From: G963665005 sp963665005
Lineage (GTDB): Bacteria > Bacillota > Clostridia > Christensenellales > SZUA-584
Length of the DNA: 64,000 nt
Reading direction: 5' to 3'
NCBI GenBank assembly: GCA_963665005.2
Contig: CAXXTQ010000001.1
Location: 2,666,001-2,730,000 of the forward strand
The notes below the pieces were generated by a model. That model had not been told where the DNA came from. It saw only the letters and a list, made by a program, of their open reading frames with translations, and made no database searches. This document shows, piece by piece, positions 1 to 8,192 of this stretch (position 1 is its first letter; each line of letters opens with the position of its first letter). The position numbers were made by a program, and so were the translations under genes.

Positions 1-515
1 TTTTTTATCTGCTCTTCAAGCTTTTCAATATCCTGCTGCTGGCCTTCATATGGTTCCCATGTTACAACGCCGTCAACCTCTGTAAACCATCCTCGTTTTG
101 TCTGAATCAATTGTTGCTCTAATTCTTCTTTTGTCGGTGATATCTCGTGCATACCCGTGGCATCTTTAATGAAATATTCTAATACTTTTTGTATTGTTTG
201 ATCGCCAAATTTTCTCTGCTTAATCTTATACACCGGAAACTCTTTTTTATCCGGTAAACTTATATCCGCATCTATAACACAATCAAGCCCTTGTATGTTA
301 TAGGTCTGTGACCATCTTTCCGATAGCACACCTGATTCCTCGTCTGATTCATTTGTAATGACTGTTTGTTCAGAATCAACAGCTTCGGACAAAATGATTT
401 CTTCCAATTGTCCATTATTTTTATTGATAACGACTTCCTTAGCAGGTGTCGCTTGACATGCGCTTATCAACAGTAAAAACACCAGTAAGGCAATGAGTCC
501 GATATTTCTATTCAT
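1..515 (-). CDS. DUF6034-like exported lipoprotein, 3' end cut by window edge
   Basis: The gene starts at ATG 515 behind an AAGGAGC ribosome-binding site and is still open at base 1, giving 171 residues. The N-terminus is a lipoprotein signal with lipobox ISAC (Cys 20), so the product should be a membrane-anchored, outward-facing lipoprotein. The visible part aligns along its length with the lipoproteins at 1482-2882 and 8469-10088: a V-I-N-K-N motif after the lipobox, a CVIDADI strand, an ATG(M/V) segment, then KRG(W/Q) and WEPYEGQ near the cut. I recall this family as DUF6034; function unknown. It is the second gene of a module whose first gene is the small exported protein at 597-1019, and a hairpin separates the two. 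Confidence 0.85.
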   Translation of the reverse strand, partial: MNRNIGLIALLVFLLLISACQATPAKEVVINKNNGQLEEIILSEAVDSEQTVITNESDEESGVLSERWSQTYNIQGLDCVIDADISLPDKKEFPVYKIKQRKFGDQTIQKVLEYFIKDATGMHEISPTKEELEQQLIQTKRGWFTEVDGVVTWEPYEGQQQDIEKLEEQIK

Positions 516-541
516 CAGTTTTGCTCCTTAATAATTATATC

Positions 542-578
542 CACCCTCAATCCGCAGTTATCCTGAGGATTGAGGGTG
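542..578 (-). terminator. Intercistronic hairpin between exported protein and lipoprotein genes
   Basis: Perfect 12-bp inverted repeat (542-553 with 567-578) in the 80-bp gap between 1019..597 and 515..1. There is no long T-run after it, so it may be a partial terminator or an mRNA-stabilising 3' end that lets the first gene be expressed more than the second. Confidence 0.6.
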
Positions 579-596
579 AACTGACTTATCACCTAA

Positions 597-1019
597 TTAA
601 TAATAATTAGCTTCAAAATTACCTCCAGACTTCATGTTATATTCACCGCGGAATTCAGAATTTTCAATTCTAACTCTCAATGTGTTATAATCATCCGCAT
701 AAGAATAAATGGCAACATTGTCATCTTCATTTTTCCAACAACCGCAGTCGCCAGACATCCTTGTACCACCTGGAGTCGTAACATACGCATTCATCCACCT
801 CTCGTCACTTGCATAATTATCATCAGCATATCTAACATAGGCGGGTTTAGGTGTAAAATGATCCCAATCACTTGTTGTTTTGGTCAGCGGGTCATTCGCC
901 GTAAATCCATACATACAGACTGTAGATGTCCATGAACCATAGTCAGTACCGGCCAATGCATTACCAGTAAATGCAAACACTAAAACAACAGCAATCACCA
1001 TCGTTAATATCTTTTTCAT
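597..1019 (-). CDS. Small exported protein (family A, 140 aa)
   Basis: ATG 1019 follows AAAGGAG. A classical signal peptide (Lys-Lys then a hydrophobic core, cut after NALA, about residue 23) leaves a mature protein of about 117 residues, acidic and rich in Tyr, Asp and Asn. It is a paralogue of the protein at 2951-3370: both share SWTSTVC/GWTSTIC-IYGFT near the mature N-terminus, a Y(D/A)DD-Y-(N/S)T-(L/I)-(R/K)-(V/L)-RI segment and a final NMKS-G-F. No enzyme motif is seen. The context of a strong leader, intercistronic hairpin and lipoprotein partner suggests a highly expressed secreted protein or peptide. Function unknown. Confidence 0.85.
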   Translation of the reverse strand: MKKILTMVIAVVLVFAFTGNALAGTDYGSWTSTVCMYGFTANDPLTKTTSDWDHFTPKPAYVRYADDNYASDERWMNAYVTTPGGTRMSGDCGCWKNEDDNVAIYSYADDYNTLRVRIENSEFRGEYNMKSGGNFEANYY

Positions 1020-1094
1020 TTAAATTCTCCTTTCAATTCATCAGCCATATCGCTGATTGTAGAAATATATTTTTTATGTTAAATTATATTTATT

Positions 1095-1159
1095 AGTCCT
1101 TGTAACACCTGCTACCGCTTATAGCGGTAGGGTTGACACCAGTGGTTTTTGCAAGGACT
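1095..1159 (-). promoter_or_regulatory. Structured leader element S, copy 1
   Basis: Read on the minus strand: an outer stem AGTCCTTG...CAAGGACT, a conserved unpaired AAAAACCA-TGG stretch, AACCC, and an inner hairpin CTACCGC-TATA-GCGGTAG. Three further copies lie upstream of the other secreted-protein operons, with the inner hairpin varied but still paired. It lies about 75 bp upstream of the start at 1019. The class is unknown; a riboswitch or attenuator-like leader is possible. Confidence 0.65.
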
Positions 1160-1257
1160 TTTCTATACCTTCATTAAGCCTCACCTGCCTTTTTTAAAAA
1201 GAGCTTGTCCATATTCGTAAAATTCCTTACAAGGAGTTTTACTCCGCTTTCCTTTAT

Positions 1258-1311
1258 GGGAGATGGCAGACTGCACGGCTATGTATAGGGGTACACTTCC
1301 ATGCAGCCTGC
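1258..1311 (-). promoter_or_regulatory. Leader hairpin H, copy 1
   Basis: Minus strand: GCAGGC-stem-loop-GTCTGCCATCTCCC. The stem GCAGGCTGCATG pairs with CGTGCAGTCTGC. It is one of five copies in the first 11.5 kb, always upstream of element S where both are present. Confidence 0.6.
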
Positions 1312-1384
1312 AACATAATAAATATCGCTAAAGGGATAGCATCAATTTTCTTTGATAAATAAAAAATATAATCATTGCTTTTAA

Positions 1385-1459
1385 TTTGATAAGCGTTGTG
1401 CCATTTACCGCGCGAACCTTTACGTCTTGCGTTTTGTAGAGTTTAATAACACCTTCCAT
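1385..1459 (-). pseudogene. 5' remnant of an ABC transporter ATPase gene
   Basis: From ATG 1459 (23 bp after the lipoprotein stop at 1482) the minus strand reads MEGVIKLYKTQDVKVRAVNG and then TTL. This matches the start of MacB/LolD-type ATPases, where a K-Y-T-GD-V-V-A-L-G-SL stretch precedes the Walker A. Similarity ends near 1385 and a stop follows about 35 bases on; no Walker A is present. The gene was therefore truncated at what is now the start of the next leader. It suggests that the peptide/lipoprotein operon once continued into an ABC exporter. Confidence 0.5.
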
Positions 1460-1481
1460 GATACAAACGTCTACTGAAAAA

Positions 1482-2882
1482 TTAAACTAGCAAATTTATA
1501 CTTGAGCCATCTATTGCATTTATGGCAATAGCGGATGTATAGACGCCTTGGGGATCCTCCTCCTCGTAAAACACAACCCATGCCGGTACTATCATAAAAT
1601 ATTCCAACTCATCTTTCATTGGTATTAGTTGACTTGTCAAAACCACAGATGTCACTTTGATCTGTCTTGTAGTGTTAATATTGCTTAATTCTTGAACTTT
1701 CGAAAAAGCAAGCTTTATATACTTCTTTATGTCATTTTTAGTATCCTCAACACTCATGATCTGGACATTGGAATTAAGTATTCCGATCGCTTCAATAGGA
1801 TATTCCCATGACAGTTCTCGTATACCCGTTTCATCAACATATACCGTCATAATTTCAGACGGCCATCTCTGAGCATAAGTCTCCGGTTCAAAGAACAATG
1901 TGCCATAAACCTCTTCTGGGTTGATATGAATCGGAATATAGCTCCCATCATTTCGCGATAGGGTTATTTGCCACCCCTCTGATAACACCTCAAAAGATAT
2001 ATCTTTAAGCAGCCTTGCTTTCTCAGTTCTAGCAATGCCAAGATAATGAATCCCTAAATCCTCAAGCATATTAGTTACAACATTTGATGCCTCTTCCTCA
2101 CTAATCTGTATATTATCAAGCGTTGTTCCCTTTGGTTCGCCGGGGTAAGCATCACCAATGATAATCCAAGACTCAAGCTGCACTCCTGCTAAATTATCAT
2201 CAAATACTCGAATACTTTTCTCTTTTGCTTTTACATGTATTTTCGAACCGTCGGCAAATGCAAATGTACTCTTCATTGGCAATACAAAATCATCAGTTAC
2301 GATTTCCTCAAAGCTTTCCTCCTCCGCTTGGTTTAATAGCTTCTCTAATTCTGCGATTTCTTCTGCTTGACCTTCATACGATTCCCATCTCCCGCCATTA
2401 TCGTCCCATGTGTATTGCCCTCTTCTAGCTTGGATGAGCATTAACTCTATATCTTCCTTCGTGAGAGAGCTATCTCTCACGCCCGTTGCACCAACAGTAA
2501 AATAATCTACAACACTTCGTACTGTTACCATATCAAAATTAATCTGCTGCGCTTTGTATACTGGGTGATTCACAGTTTCATGTAGAATAATATCGGCGTC
2601 GATTACACACTCAAGTCCTGACAGGGTATAGTTTTCAATCCACTTTTCCGTATACACTGCCGATTCCCCTATTCCATCATGAGAATTTTCTTCTAGCAGT
2701 TCAATCGATTGAGCTTTTTCTTCACTATTAGTTGCCTCCTGCTGTATCGGTTCGTCCATTATTAATTTTTCTAGTTTGCCATCATTTTTGTTTACAACAA
2801 TTTCATCCTCCGGCGTTGGCTGACACCCGCAAAAAAACACGCTAATCACTATTAAACACAAAACTAATCTCTTTCTAATCAT
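1482..2882 (-). CDS. DUF6034-like exported lipoprotein (466 aa)
   Basis: The preferred start is ATG 2882 (MIRKRL), because it places the signal peptide correctly and has AAAGG upstream; an earlier ATG at 2912 would prefix a charged tail. Lipobox FFCGC gives a lipid-anchored Cys. After an acidic linker come repeated beta-rich segments with Trp and Gly; a C-terminal part around W-V-F-Y-E...AINAIDGSSI resembles the PepSY-like ends seen in secreted two-domain proteins. It is a paralogue of 8469-10088 and of the partial gene at 1-515. It follows the exported protein 2951-3370, separated by a hairpin, and is followed by an ABC ATPase remnant. Its role may be chaperone, receptor or immunity; no biochemical activity can be assigned. 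Confidence 0.85.
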   Translation of the reverse strand: MIRKRLVLCLIVISVFFCGCQPTPEDEIVVNKNDGKLEKLIMDEPIQQEATNSEEKAQSIELLEENSHDGIGESAVYTEKWIENYTLSGLECVIDADIILHETVNHPVYKAQQINFDMVTVRSVVDYFTVGATGVRDSSLTKEDIELMLIQARRGQYTWDDNGGRWESYEGQAEEIAELEKLLNQAEEESFEEIVTDDFVLPMKSTFAFADGSKIHVKAKEKSIRVFDDNLAGVQLESWIIIGDAYPGEPKGTTLDNIQISEEEASNVVTNMLEDLGIHYLGIARTEKARLLKDISFEVLSEGWQITLSRNDGSYIPIHINPEEVYGTLFFEPETYAQRWPSEIMTVYVDETGIRELSWEYPIEAIGILNSNVQIMSVEDTKNDIKKYIKLAFSKVQELSNINTTRQIKVTSVVLTSQLIPMKDELEYFMIVPAWVVFYEEEDPQGVYTSAIAINAIDGSSINLLV

Positions 2883-2906
2883 ACATATCCCAACCTTTCT
2901 GAGAGA

Positions 2907-2937
2907 TAGCAAGCCATAGAACGAATCTGGCTTGCTA
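2907..2937 (-). terminator. Intercistronic hairpin
   Basis: A 10-bp perfect stem TAGCAAGCCA/TGGCTTGCTA between the exported protein (2951-3370) and the lipoprotein start (2882). Its position is equivalent to the hairpins at 542, 10168 and 5175. Confidence 0.6.
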
Positions 2938-2950
2938 CCTCAAGCAATTC

Positions 2951-3370
2951 CTATTCTATATAGCCTGTAAAGAAACCTTTAGATTTCATATTGTTGCCCG
3001 TTCCCGGAGCAGGATGGTCAATCCGCAATTTAATTGTGGAGTAATCGTCATATCTCGAATCAATAGATGATCGTGCACTTACATCGTTGTTGCACTTTGT
3101 ACGTCCACCCATAGTCGTACCAGATGTTGTTTTAGGAGTAGCATACAAATAACCATAATCATGTCCTGCAAATTCAAGATCCCATGCATGAATCTGTACG
3201 AAATCCCAAGTATCCGAAGAGTCCTTCTCTATTGGCTGACACGTAAACCCATAAATGCAGATTGTTGAGGTCCAGCCACCTTCGGGACCTGGTTCATATG
3301 CAAATGCTGTAGTAGCCAACGCAGAAACTAATACTAAGATAACTGCTAATAGTATACAAAATTTTCTCAT
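2951..3370 (-). CDS. Small exported protein (family A, 139 aa)
   Basis: ATG 3370 follows GAAAGGA. The signal peptide is cut after TAFA (about residue 24). The mature part of about 115 residues shares with 597-1019 the GWTSTICIYGFT start, the DDYST(I)-KLRI segment and the NMKS-G-F end. The mature chain has three Cys, two of them in the ICIYGFTC stretch. It is the first gene of an operon with the lipoprotein 1482-2882, preceded by leader elements S and H and a predicted ECF promoter at 3688-3714. Function unknown; a secreted bioactive peptide or a structural surface protein are both possible. Confidence 0.85.
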   Translation of the reverse strand: MRKFCILLAVILVLVSALATTAFAYEPGPEGGWTSTICIYGFTCQPIEKDSSDTWDFVQIHAWDLEFAGHDYGYLYATPKTTSGTTMGGRTKCNNDVSARSSIDSRYDDYSTIKLRIDHPAPGTGNNMKSKGFFTGYIE

Positions 3371-3456
3371 TGTATAATCCTTTCTTTCACAAATAAAAAC
3401 TATTTGTGAATATCGTCTTTTGTTTTTACTTCAAAAATGTGCTATCATCTGCTTAT

Positions 3457-3519
3457 AGTCCTTGCGAAGCCAGCTACCGCTATGCGGTAGGGTTCGCGCC
3501 ATTGGTTTTTGCAAGGACT
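3457..3519 (-). promoter_or_regulatory. Structured leader element S, copy 2
   Basis: Same layout as the copy at 1095-1159, with inner hairpin CTACCGC-AT-AGCGGTAG and outer stem AGTCCTTGC/GCAAGGACT. It ends about 87 bp upstream of the start at 3370. Confidence 0.65.
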
Positions 3520-3564
3520 TTTTTATACCTTCATTAAGCATCACCTCATTTGTCATGTTTTTTT

Positions 3565-3626
3565 GGGAGATGGCAGACCATATGAATTTTTACATATATA
3601 TGGTATTTTTGAATCATATGGCCTGC
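3565..3626 (-). promoter_or_regulatory. Leader hairpin H, copy 2 (covarying stem)
   Basis: It keeps the flanks GCAGGC and GTCTGCCATCTCCC but has a different, still complementary stem: CCATATGA pairs with TTCATATGG instead of TGCATG/CGTGCA. Such compensatory change supports a folded RNA. It starts about 60 bp downstream of the promoter at 3688-3714. Confidence 0.65.
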
Positions 3627-3687
3627 TGAAATCACACAGGGCTTGTCCAAAAAGCTTTTATAATGATTACCCCTGTCACTATATATA

Positions 3688-3714
3688 ACTATTTAGGATG
3701 GCAAATCTGCGGTA
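3688..3714 (-). promoter_or_regulatory. Predicted ECF-sigma promoter for the 3370..1482 operon
   Basis: Minus strand TACCGCAGATTTG, a 5-nt variable stretch, then CTAAATAGTTATA. The same 27-nt block with fixed spacing recurs at 11377-11403, 11541-11567 and 12142-12168 around the sigma gene. Confidence 0.65.
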
Positions 3715-4122
3715 GGAATTTAAATTTTTTAAATTTTTATTGTATATAGTAAACTAAAAGTGTAGCAGCGAATGGCAAGAAAAGTGTATTGAAAGCACTC
3801 TCTGAATCGGCGCTACAAAAATTCGAAGGGTTGTCAATGCGGGAGATATCAAGCTAAATGGATATAACAAGCTTCATTCCTGTTCTGAAATTCATGCCAA
3901 TAAAATTTGTTTCTTATATGGCTATTATAAGAATATAAGCAAAAAGAGGTAAAATTAAGATACCTGTTTTACCCTTCTATATATATTAATCATAAAAACA
4001 AAAATTTCTATGAATCAGTTAATGTGACTAATTTTAATTGAGCCAAGCATCCGATTATCAGAACTGTGATCTCTGTTTTCTCTTAAATATATTCTTTTAT
4101 ATAACTATATGATTATCTCCTA

Positions 4123-4287
4123 TCAATTTTTCATCTGTTTGCGCTTACCAAAGATGGGTATTAATCCTGCCGCAATGCAAATGATTACGCTTACAAATAT
4201 AGATTTGAAGGGAATAGACAGCATAAAATTTGTTGTTTCAATTTCTCCTGTCGAAAGAAAAGAAGGGAGCGAAGTGACCGAAGAATA
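4123..4287 (-). pseudogene. C-terminal remnant of a membrane protein
   Basis: The minus frame ending at the TGA at 4123 encodes about 54 residues with one convincing hydrophobic helix (SIFVSVIICIAAGLIPIF) and a basic end GKRKQMKN, typical of a final membrane segment. Stops at its 5' side (4288 onward) and lack of a start indicate a decayed gene. The family cannot be told. Nothing else gene-like is seen between 3715 and 4632. Confidence 0.35.
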
Positions 4288-4516
4288 TTATGGCTATAAG
4301 CCACGTTCCTTACTTATCCATCAATATTATGTATCTTCTTCATGGTATCTATTTATCGCACAGAAAAAAGCAATACCAAGTAAAGAAAAAACAAAGGGGT
4401 TCTCCAAAAGCGCAAACAACATGCAGGATAGCCTTCATTATTGCAATGATTCAGACGTAGAGCACTGATAGTCATTATCAAACTTCTCTCCGTTGATATA
4501 CACGGCTCCATCTGTG

Positions 4517-4551
4517 ATTATGCCGCTCTATTATTTATAGGGCGGCATAAT
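4517..4551. terminator. Bidirectional terminator-like hairpin
   Basis: A 10-bp perfect stem ATTATGCCGC/GCGGCATAAT followed by AATTTTAAT on the plus side. It lies about 80 bp beyond the end of the lipoprotein gene at 4633, so it probably ends the leftward operon 8117..4633. Confidence 0.6.
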
Positions 4552-4632
4552 AATTTTAATATATGGCGAATTGCCAAGTCAAATGCGACGCAATCAAGAA
4601 AAAGACCTCTTATGGAGTTTTCCAGTCTAAGC

Positions 4633-5139
4633 TTAATCGAACACTTTTTTTATAGCATCTTGTAAGACCTGACTATCTGAAATCAAATCTGTATATGCCG
4701 TATAACTAAACGTCCCATCTTCATTTTTTCCATCTAAAGCCATAACCCATGTATCATAATCATTTCCAAAACAAAATAGTAATCGGTTATATTCATATTT
4801 TTGAATCTCTTCCGCGGCAAACTTTCGTTTTGGTTGTATTTGATTATATACATATTCCATCACGATTTTTGCTTCTTCGACACAATCTTCACGAGTTAAA
4901 GCAGCAGCTACTCCGCTCATATCATCAGTAAACCTTTGAAGTGTCAGGGATACAATTTCTTCATAATATGGACTACTATCTTTTATAACTGTTTTTTCAT
5001 TATCATACTCAAGCCGAATTTCATCTGGGTCGTTGATTGGTTGCTGTGATTCATGTGATTCATCTGAATTATGTGCTGCACAAGAAATTAACAAACACAG
5101 AATCAATATAACGAGCACAGCCACACATATTTTTTTCAT
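4633..5139 (-). CDS. Small exported lipoprotein (168 aa)
   Basis: ATG 5139 follows TAGGAGG. The signal has lipobox LISC-AA (Cys about 20) followed by a Ser/Asp/His-rich linker. The remaining about 130 residues are mixed alpha/beta and acidic (EEIVSLTLQRF, DTWVMALDG, FSYTAY), without a recognised motif. It is the last gene of the leftward operon that starts with the clan CD-like gene (6111) and continues with 5221-6069. By analogy to the neighbouring modules it could be the lipoprotein partner of the secreted protein. Function unknown. Confidence 0.8.
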   Translation of the reverse strand: MKKICVAVLVILILCLLISCAAHNSDESHESQQPINDPDEIRLEYDNEKTVIKDSSPYYEEIVSLTLQRFTDDMSGVAAALTREDCVEEAKIVMEYVYNQIQPKRKFAAEEIQKYEYNRLLFCFGNDYDTWVMALDGKNEDGTFSYTAYTDLISDSQVLQDAIKKVFD

Positions 5140-5174
5140 AAAAATTACCTCCTATAAGTAGTGTATGTTAATTT

Positions 5175-5218
5175 TCTACACCCATGCCCCAGCTATAACT
5201 GAGACATGGGTATGTAGA
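5175..5218 (-). terminator. Intercistronic hairpin
   Basis: TCTACACCCATG pairs with CATGGGTATGTAGA just after the stop at 5221 and before the ribosome-binding site of 5139. It probably attenuates or protects the mRNA, as in the other modules. Confidence 0.55.
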
Positions 5219-5220
5219 TT

Positions 5221-6069
5221 CTATTCGTTTGGAATAAATCCAATATTCTCTACTTCTCCTGTCATTGCATTTAAATGTACTTGATAATATTTATGAGTAA
5301 TTGAATCTGCATTCGTTGTCACTGGAATATCAAATACCCAATATAAATTATCTTTGAACACTTTCCTTTCTGCTAAGATTTCATTGTCACTGTCTACGTC
5401 CAAAATCAACGTATCGTTACTTGAAATGGTTTCTAAAAAATTCATTTCACTACTGTTTATAGCTTCCCAAGCCATATCAAAAGCACTTTCTTTGCTGTAG
5501 TTTGGCTCTTTATTTGCAAGTTCAGTATTGCCCTTAAAAAATACGCCACACAACAATGTTCCATCACCAGATAAAGTAACTGACCCATAAGTTCCGGTTC
5601 CCACATTACTCTTATTCTTCTCAATGAAGTCAAATATAAATGCGGTACCTTCTTCCTCACAATCCTGTAGGCAAACTGTCTCCACTGTAGTTGAAACAAA
5701 TTTACCTACCGCTTTTTCAAACGTATCTTTTGCAATTTTTTCTGCTTCACCAATAGAAATTTTAGCAGGAAAAACATCAATTATATTACCAATATTAACT
5801 GTTGTCGTTACGTAATCATCGACATTATTTACTCTATATTGGTATTGGTCGTCTTGGAATTCATAAAATCCTCCATATAGTTCATTCTCTTTTTCGATTT
5901 GCTTTATTAATTCCACATTACCATTATCACTATTTGAAAAGCTTTTTACTGTTTCCAGCAAATCTTTTTCAGAATAGCCACTCGTGGCCAACGCAACTGA
6001 TGTGACTATTATACTACATATTACCAACGAGAAGATAATAACTATTGCCATTTTATTTTTTCTTTTCAT
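5221..6069 (-). CDS. Exported protein with PepSY-like C-terminus (282 aa)
   Basis: ATG 6069 follows AAAGGAG. An N-terminal hydrophobic segment (about 7-28) ends in VALA, so it is either cleaved or anchors the protein. The body has an early ISIGEAEKIAKDTFEK helix and ends with YYQVHLNAMTGEVENIG, a pattern common to PepSY/YpeB-type domains that cap secreted peptidases. This suggests two such modules (about 100-180 and 185-280), but I cannot confirm it. It sits directly downstream of the clan CD-like gene (41 bp gap), so it might be an inhibitor or chaperone of that protein. Confidence 0.75.
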   Translation of the reverse strand: MKRKNKMAIVIIFSLVICSIIVTSVALATSGYSEKDLLETVKSFSNSDNGNVELIKQIEKENELYGGFYEFQDDQYQYRVNNVDDYVTTTVNIGNIIDVFPAKISIGEAEKIAKDTFEKAVGKFVSTTVETVCLQDCEEEGTAFIFDFIEKNKSNVGTGTYGSVTLSGDGTLLCGVFFKGNTELANKEPNYSKESAFDMAWEAINSSEMNFLETISSNDTLILDVDSDNEILAERKVFKDNLYWVFDIPVTTNADSITHKYYQVHLNAMTGEVENIGFIPNE

Positions 6070-6110
6070 TTTTATTCTCCTTTCAAATATTAGAATTTAA
6101 GTGTTGATAT

Positions 6111-6755
6111 TTAAATTAACCACCTATCTCCTCTCCTGACTATAGAATCGGTACCATAATGTTGGCCATACAGGGAAAGCATATCAGCGCGTGCTGCTAA
6201 AACACCATTTGATATTGAAGTGCTTTGCAAACAAGTGTGATAGTATACTTGTTGAGCAAAATAATTACACTGATTATAAGTGATAGCATCTGAATATGCT
6301 AAGGTGCAATCTACACCAAGAGAATAGTAGGCAAAATTATCTAAATCTCCATAAGTGCCGCTATAATGTGAAGTTCTGCACCCTTCAAAATAAAAGAGTC
6401 TTAAATCCGGTAAAGATGAATATTTATTATCCAAAGCTTTATAGTATGTAGTATCAGTACCGTCGGCTGTTAAATAATAAGAGCTCGCTCTGCACTGTTG
6501 CCTTCCGGCCGCAGCATGTTGCCATATGTGGAAGACTTCCTTCCCGCCTATGTATCTTCTCACATCATATGAAGTAAGGTTGTTATATCTTGAGGTTGAA
6601 TAACCAGCCTGGTCAAGATAGTTTTTATATGTACTTGTATATCCAGCACCAGTGCTAGACGAAGAGCTATAGTAGATTCGAGCATCTGCTGCTAATGCAC
6701 TTGATGCAGTTGTAATAAATACAAATACTACACCTAAAATTAGGGTCTGTCTCAA
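6111..6755 (-). CDS. Secreted clan CD-like (caspase/CHAT-fold-like) protein, 5' end interrupted by IS256
   Basis: The current frame begins at a TTG (6755) inside the IS end with no ribosome-binding site. The native start is ATG 8117: joining 8117-8091 to 6734-6111 restores one frame and a clean signal peptide MKRIFYIILGVVFVFITTAS cut at ALA-AD. The mature about 190 residues show FHIWQHAAAGR (candidate catalytic His) and LRLFYFEGCRTSH (candidate Cys), then LGVDCTLAYSDAITYNQCNYFA. This order and spacing fits cysteine peptidase clan CD folds (CHAT, C25, caspase-like), although the usual His-Gly and Ala-Cys pairs are imperfect. Expression is probably lost or much reduced in this strain. Confidence 0.65.
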   Translation of the reverse strand: MRQTLILGVVFVFITTASSALAADARIYYSSSSSTGAGYTSTYKNYLDQAGYSTSRYNNLTSYDVRRYIGGKEVFHIWQHAAAGRQQCRASSYYLTADGTDTTYYKALDNKYSSLPDLRLFYFEGCRTSHYSGTYGDLDNFAYYSLGVDCTLAYSDAITYNQCNYFAQQVYYHTCLQSTSISNGVLAARADMLSLYGQHYGTDSIVRRGDRWLI

Positions 6756-8090
6756 ATTTTGTGTAAAATATCAACCGCAGAAGTAAATTTCAAGTGAGCT
6801 ATTCAAGAATAATGGATAGCTCACTTTTTATCTGATCCCAAAACCTGATTCTCATTGACCATTTTTTAGTAGCATCTTCGGTGGCTAAGAATAAGGATTT
6901 CATTAAAGCTTTATCGCTGGGGAAGACAGCTTTACCTTTCGTGACTTTTCTGTATTGCCGGTTTAAATTTTCGATGATGTTAGTAGTATACATCACCTTT
7001 CTCACATTATGGGAAAAGGAGAAAAACGGCGATATAACGTCCCAATTATCATACCATGATTTAATGCCTGTCGGGTATAAAGAATTCCATTTATCCTTGA
7101 AGAATTCAAGCTGCCGAAATCCTTCCTCTTCGTTTGCTGCAGAATAAATGGATTTCATGTCGCGGCAGTATTCTTTCCTGTGCTTGTAGCCAACATATCG
7201 GGCGGAAGCACGGATCTGATGAATTATGCAGCGCTGTACTATGGCGTTAGGATATGTCGCCTTGATAGCCTCGGGAAATCCGGGGAGACCATCAATTGAA
7301 AAGACGGTAACTTCCTGAACTCCGCGGTTTTTCATATCTGTTAATACTTTCAGCCAAAACTTTGAGGTCTCATTTTCGCCTATCCAGAGCCCTAATACGT
7401 CCTTGTAACCGTCTTCATCGATTCCTACCACTACATATGCAGCCTTTGAGATAATACGGTTATTCTGTTTTACCTTGTAGTGTATGGCATCCATGAATAC
7501 AAAAGTAAAGCGCTCGTTAAGCGGTCTGTTCTGCCATTCCTCTATTATAGGCATAATCTTATCCGTCATTCTTGATACTGATTCCGCCGACAATGGTATC
7601 CCGTATAAATCCTCTATATGAGAAGAGATATCTCTTGTGCTCATACCTTTGGCATACATCGAAATTACCTTTTCCTCAATAGCTGAGATATCTCTTATAT
7701 GTTTCGGCACAAGTTCAGGTTCGAAATCATTGTTCCTGTCTCTTGGAATACTTAAATCGATTTCTCCCAGGTCGCTCCTCACTGTCTTTTGAGAGTATCC
7801 GTTTCTATAGTTATTCTTTTCAATGCTTCGGTCGTGTTTCTCATAGCCAAGCTCTTCCTCAAGTTCTGATGACAGTAAGTTTTCGACTCCTTGCTTTAAC
7901 ATATCTTTTAATATGCTTTGAAGGCCGGAAATATCTTTCACGCCTTCCTTCTCCATAAGTTCTTTTGTCAGTTCGCTGACTTTTGTCTTTTTGTCCATTT
8001 TAAAAATCCTCCGCTTTCGTAATTAATTATATTTTATTAATTACTTCTGCGGAAGACTTTTTCTTTTTACACAAATCTTGTTACAGTCTC
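6743..8090 (-). mobile_element. IS256-family insertion sequence (1348 bp)
   Basis: Imperfect 26-bp terminal inverted repeats (20 of 26 match, ending TTTGTGTAAAA inward) bound the element. An 8-bp direct repeat TAAAATTA flanks it at 6735-6742 and 8091-8098, the expected target-site duplication length for IS256. It carries a single transposase gene on the minus strand and lies within the signal-peptide codons of the clan CD-like gene, in the same orientation. Confidence 0.93.
6799..7998 (-). CDS. IS256-family (Mutator-type) transposase, 399 aa
   Basis: DDE transposase that moves the IS by a copy-out mechanism. Full length for the family (about 390-410). Visible landmarks are the N-terminal LSSELEEELGYEKHDR-NNYRNG segment, SIPRDR, FVFMDAIHYKVK with the first Asp, FSIDGLPGFPEAI with the second Asp and the W-IENLNRQYRK-TK segment with the third acidic residue. 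ATG 7998 has GGAGG upstream. Intact, so the IS may still be active. Confidence 0.95.
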   Translation of the reverse strand: MDKKTKVSELTKELMEKEGVKDISGLQSILKDMLKQGVENLLSSELEEELGYEKHDRSIEKNNYRNGYSQKTVRSDLGEIDLSIPRDRNNDFEPELVPKHIRDISAIEEKVISMYAKGMSTRDISSHIEDLYGIPLSAESVSRMTDKIMPIIEEWQNRPLNERFTFVFMDAIHYKVKQNNRIISKAAYVVVGIDEDGYKDVLGLWIGENETSKFWLKVLTDMKNRGVQEVTVFSIDGLPGFPEAIKATYPNAIVQRCIIHQIRASARYVGYKHRKEYCRDMKSIYSAANEEEGFRQLEFFKDKWNSLYPTGIKSWYDNWDVISPFFSFSHNVRKVMYTTNIIENLNRQYRKVTKGKAVFPSDKALMKSLFLATEDATKKWSMRIRFWDQIKSELSIILE

Positions 8091-8117
8091 TAAAATTATG
8101 TAAAATATTCTTTTCAT
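8091..8117 (-). pseudogene. Detached 5' end of the clan CD-like gene
   Basis: AGGAGAAATTAAA-ATG and nine codons (MKRIFYIIL) separated from the rest of the gene by the IS256 copy. They are in frame with the continuation at 6734 once one copy of the target duplication is removed. Confidence 0.8.
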
Positions 8118-8192
8118 TTTAATTTCTCCTTTCATTTTACCGGTATTTTGCCGATTGAATAAATCCTGACTATGTGCTATCATCATGCTTAT

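Noticed and set aside
4109..4468. 119-codon plus-strand frame
   Set aside because: No ribosome-binding site and unnatural composition; the opposite strand carries a membrane-protein remnant and the terminator at 4517 belongs to the leftward operon.
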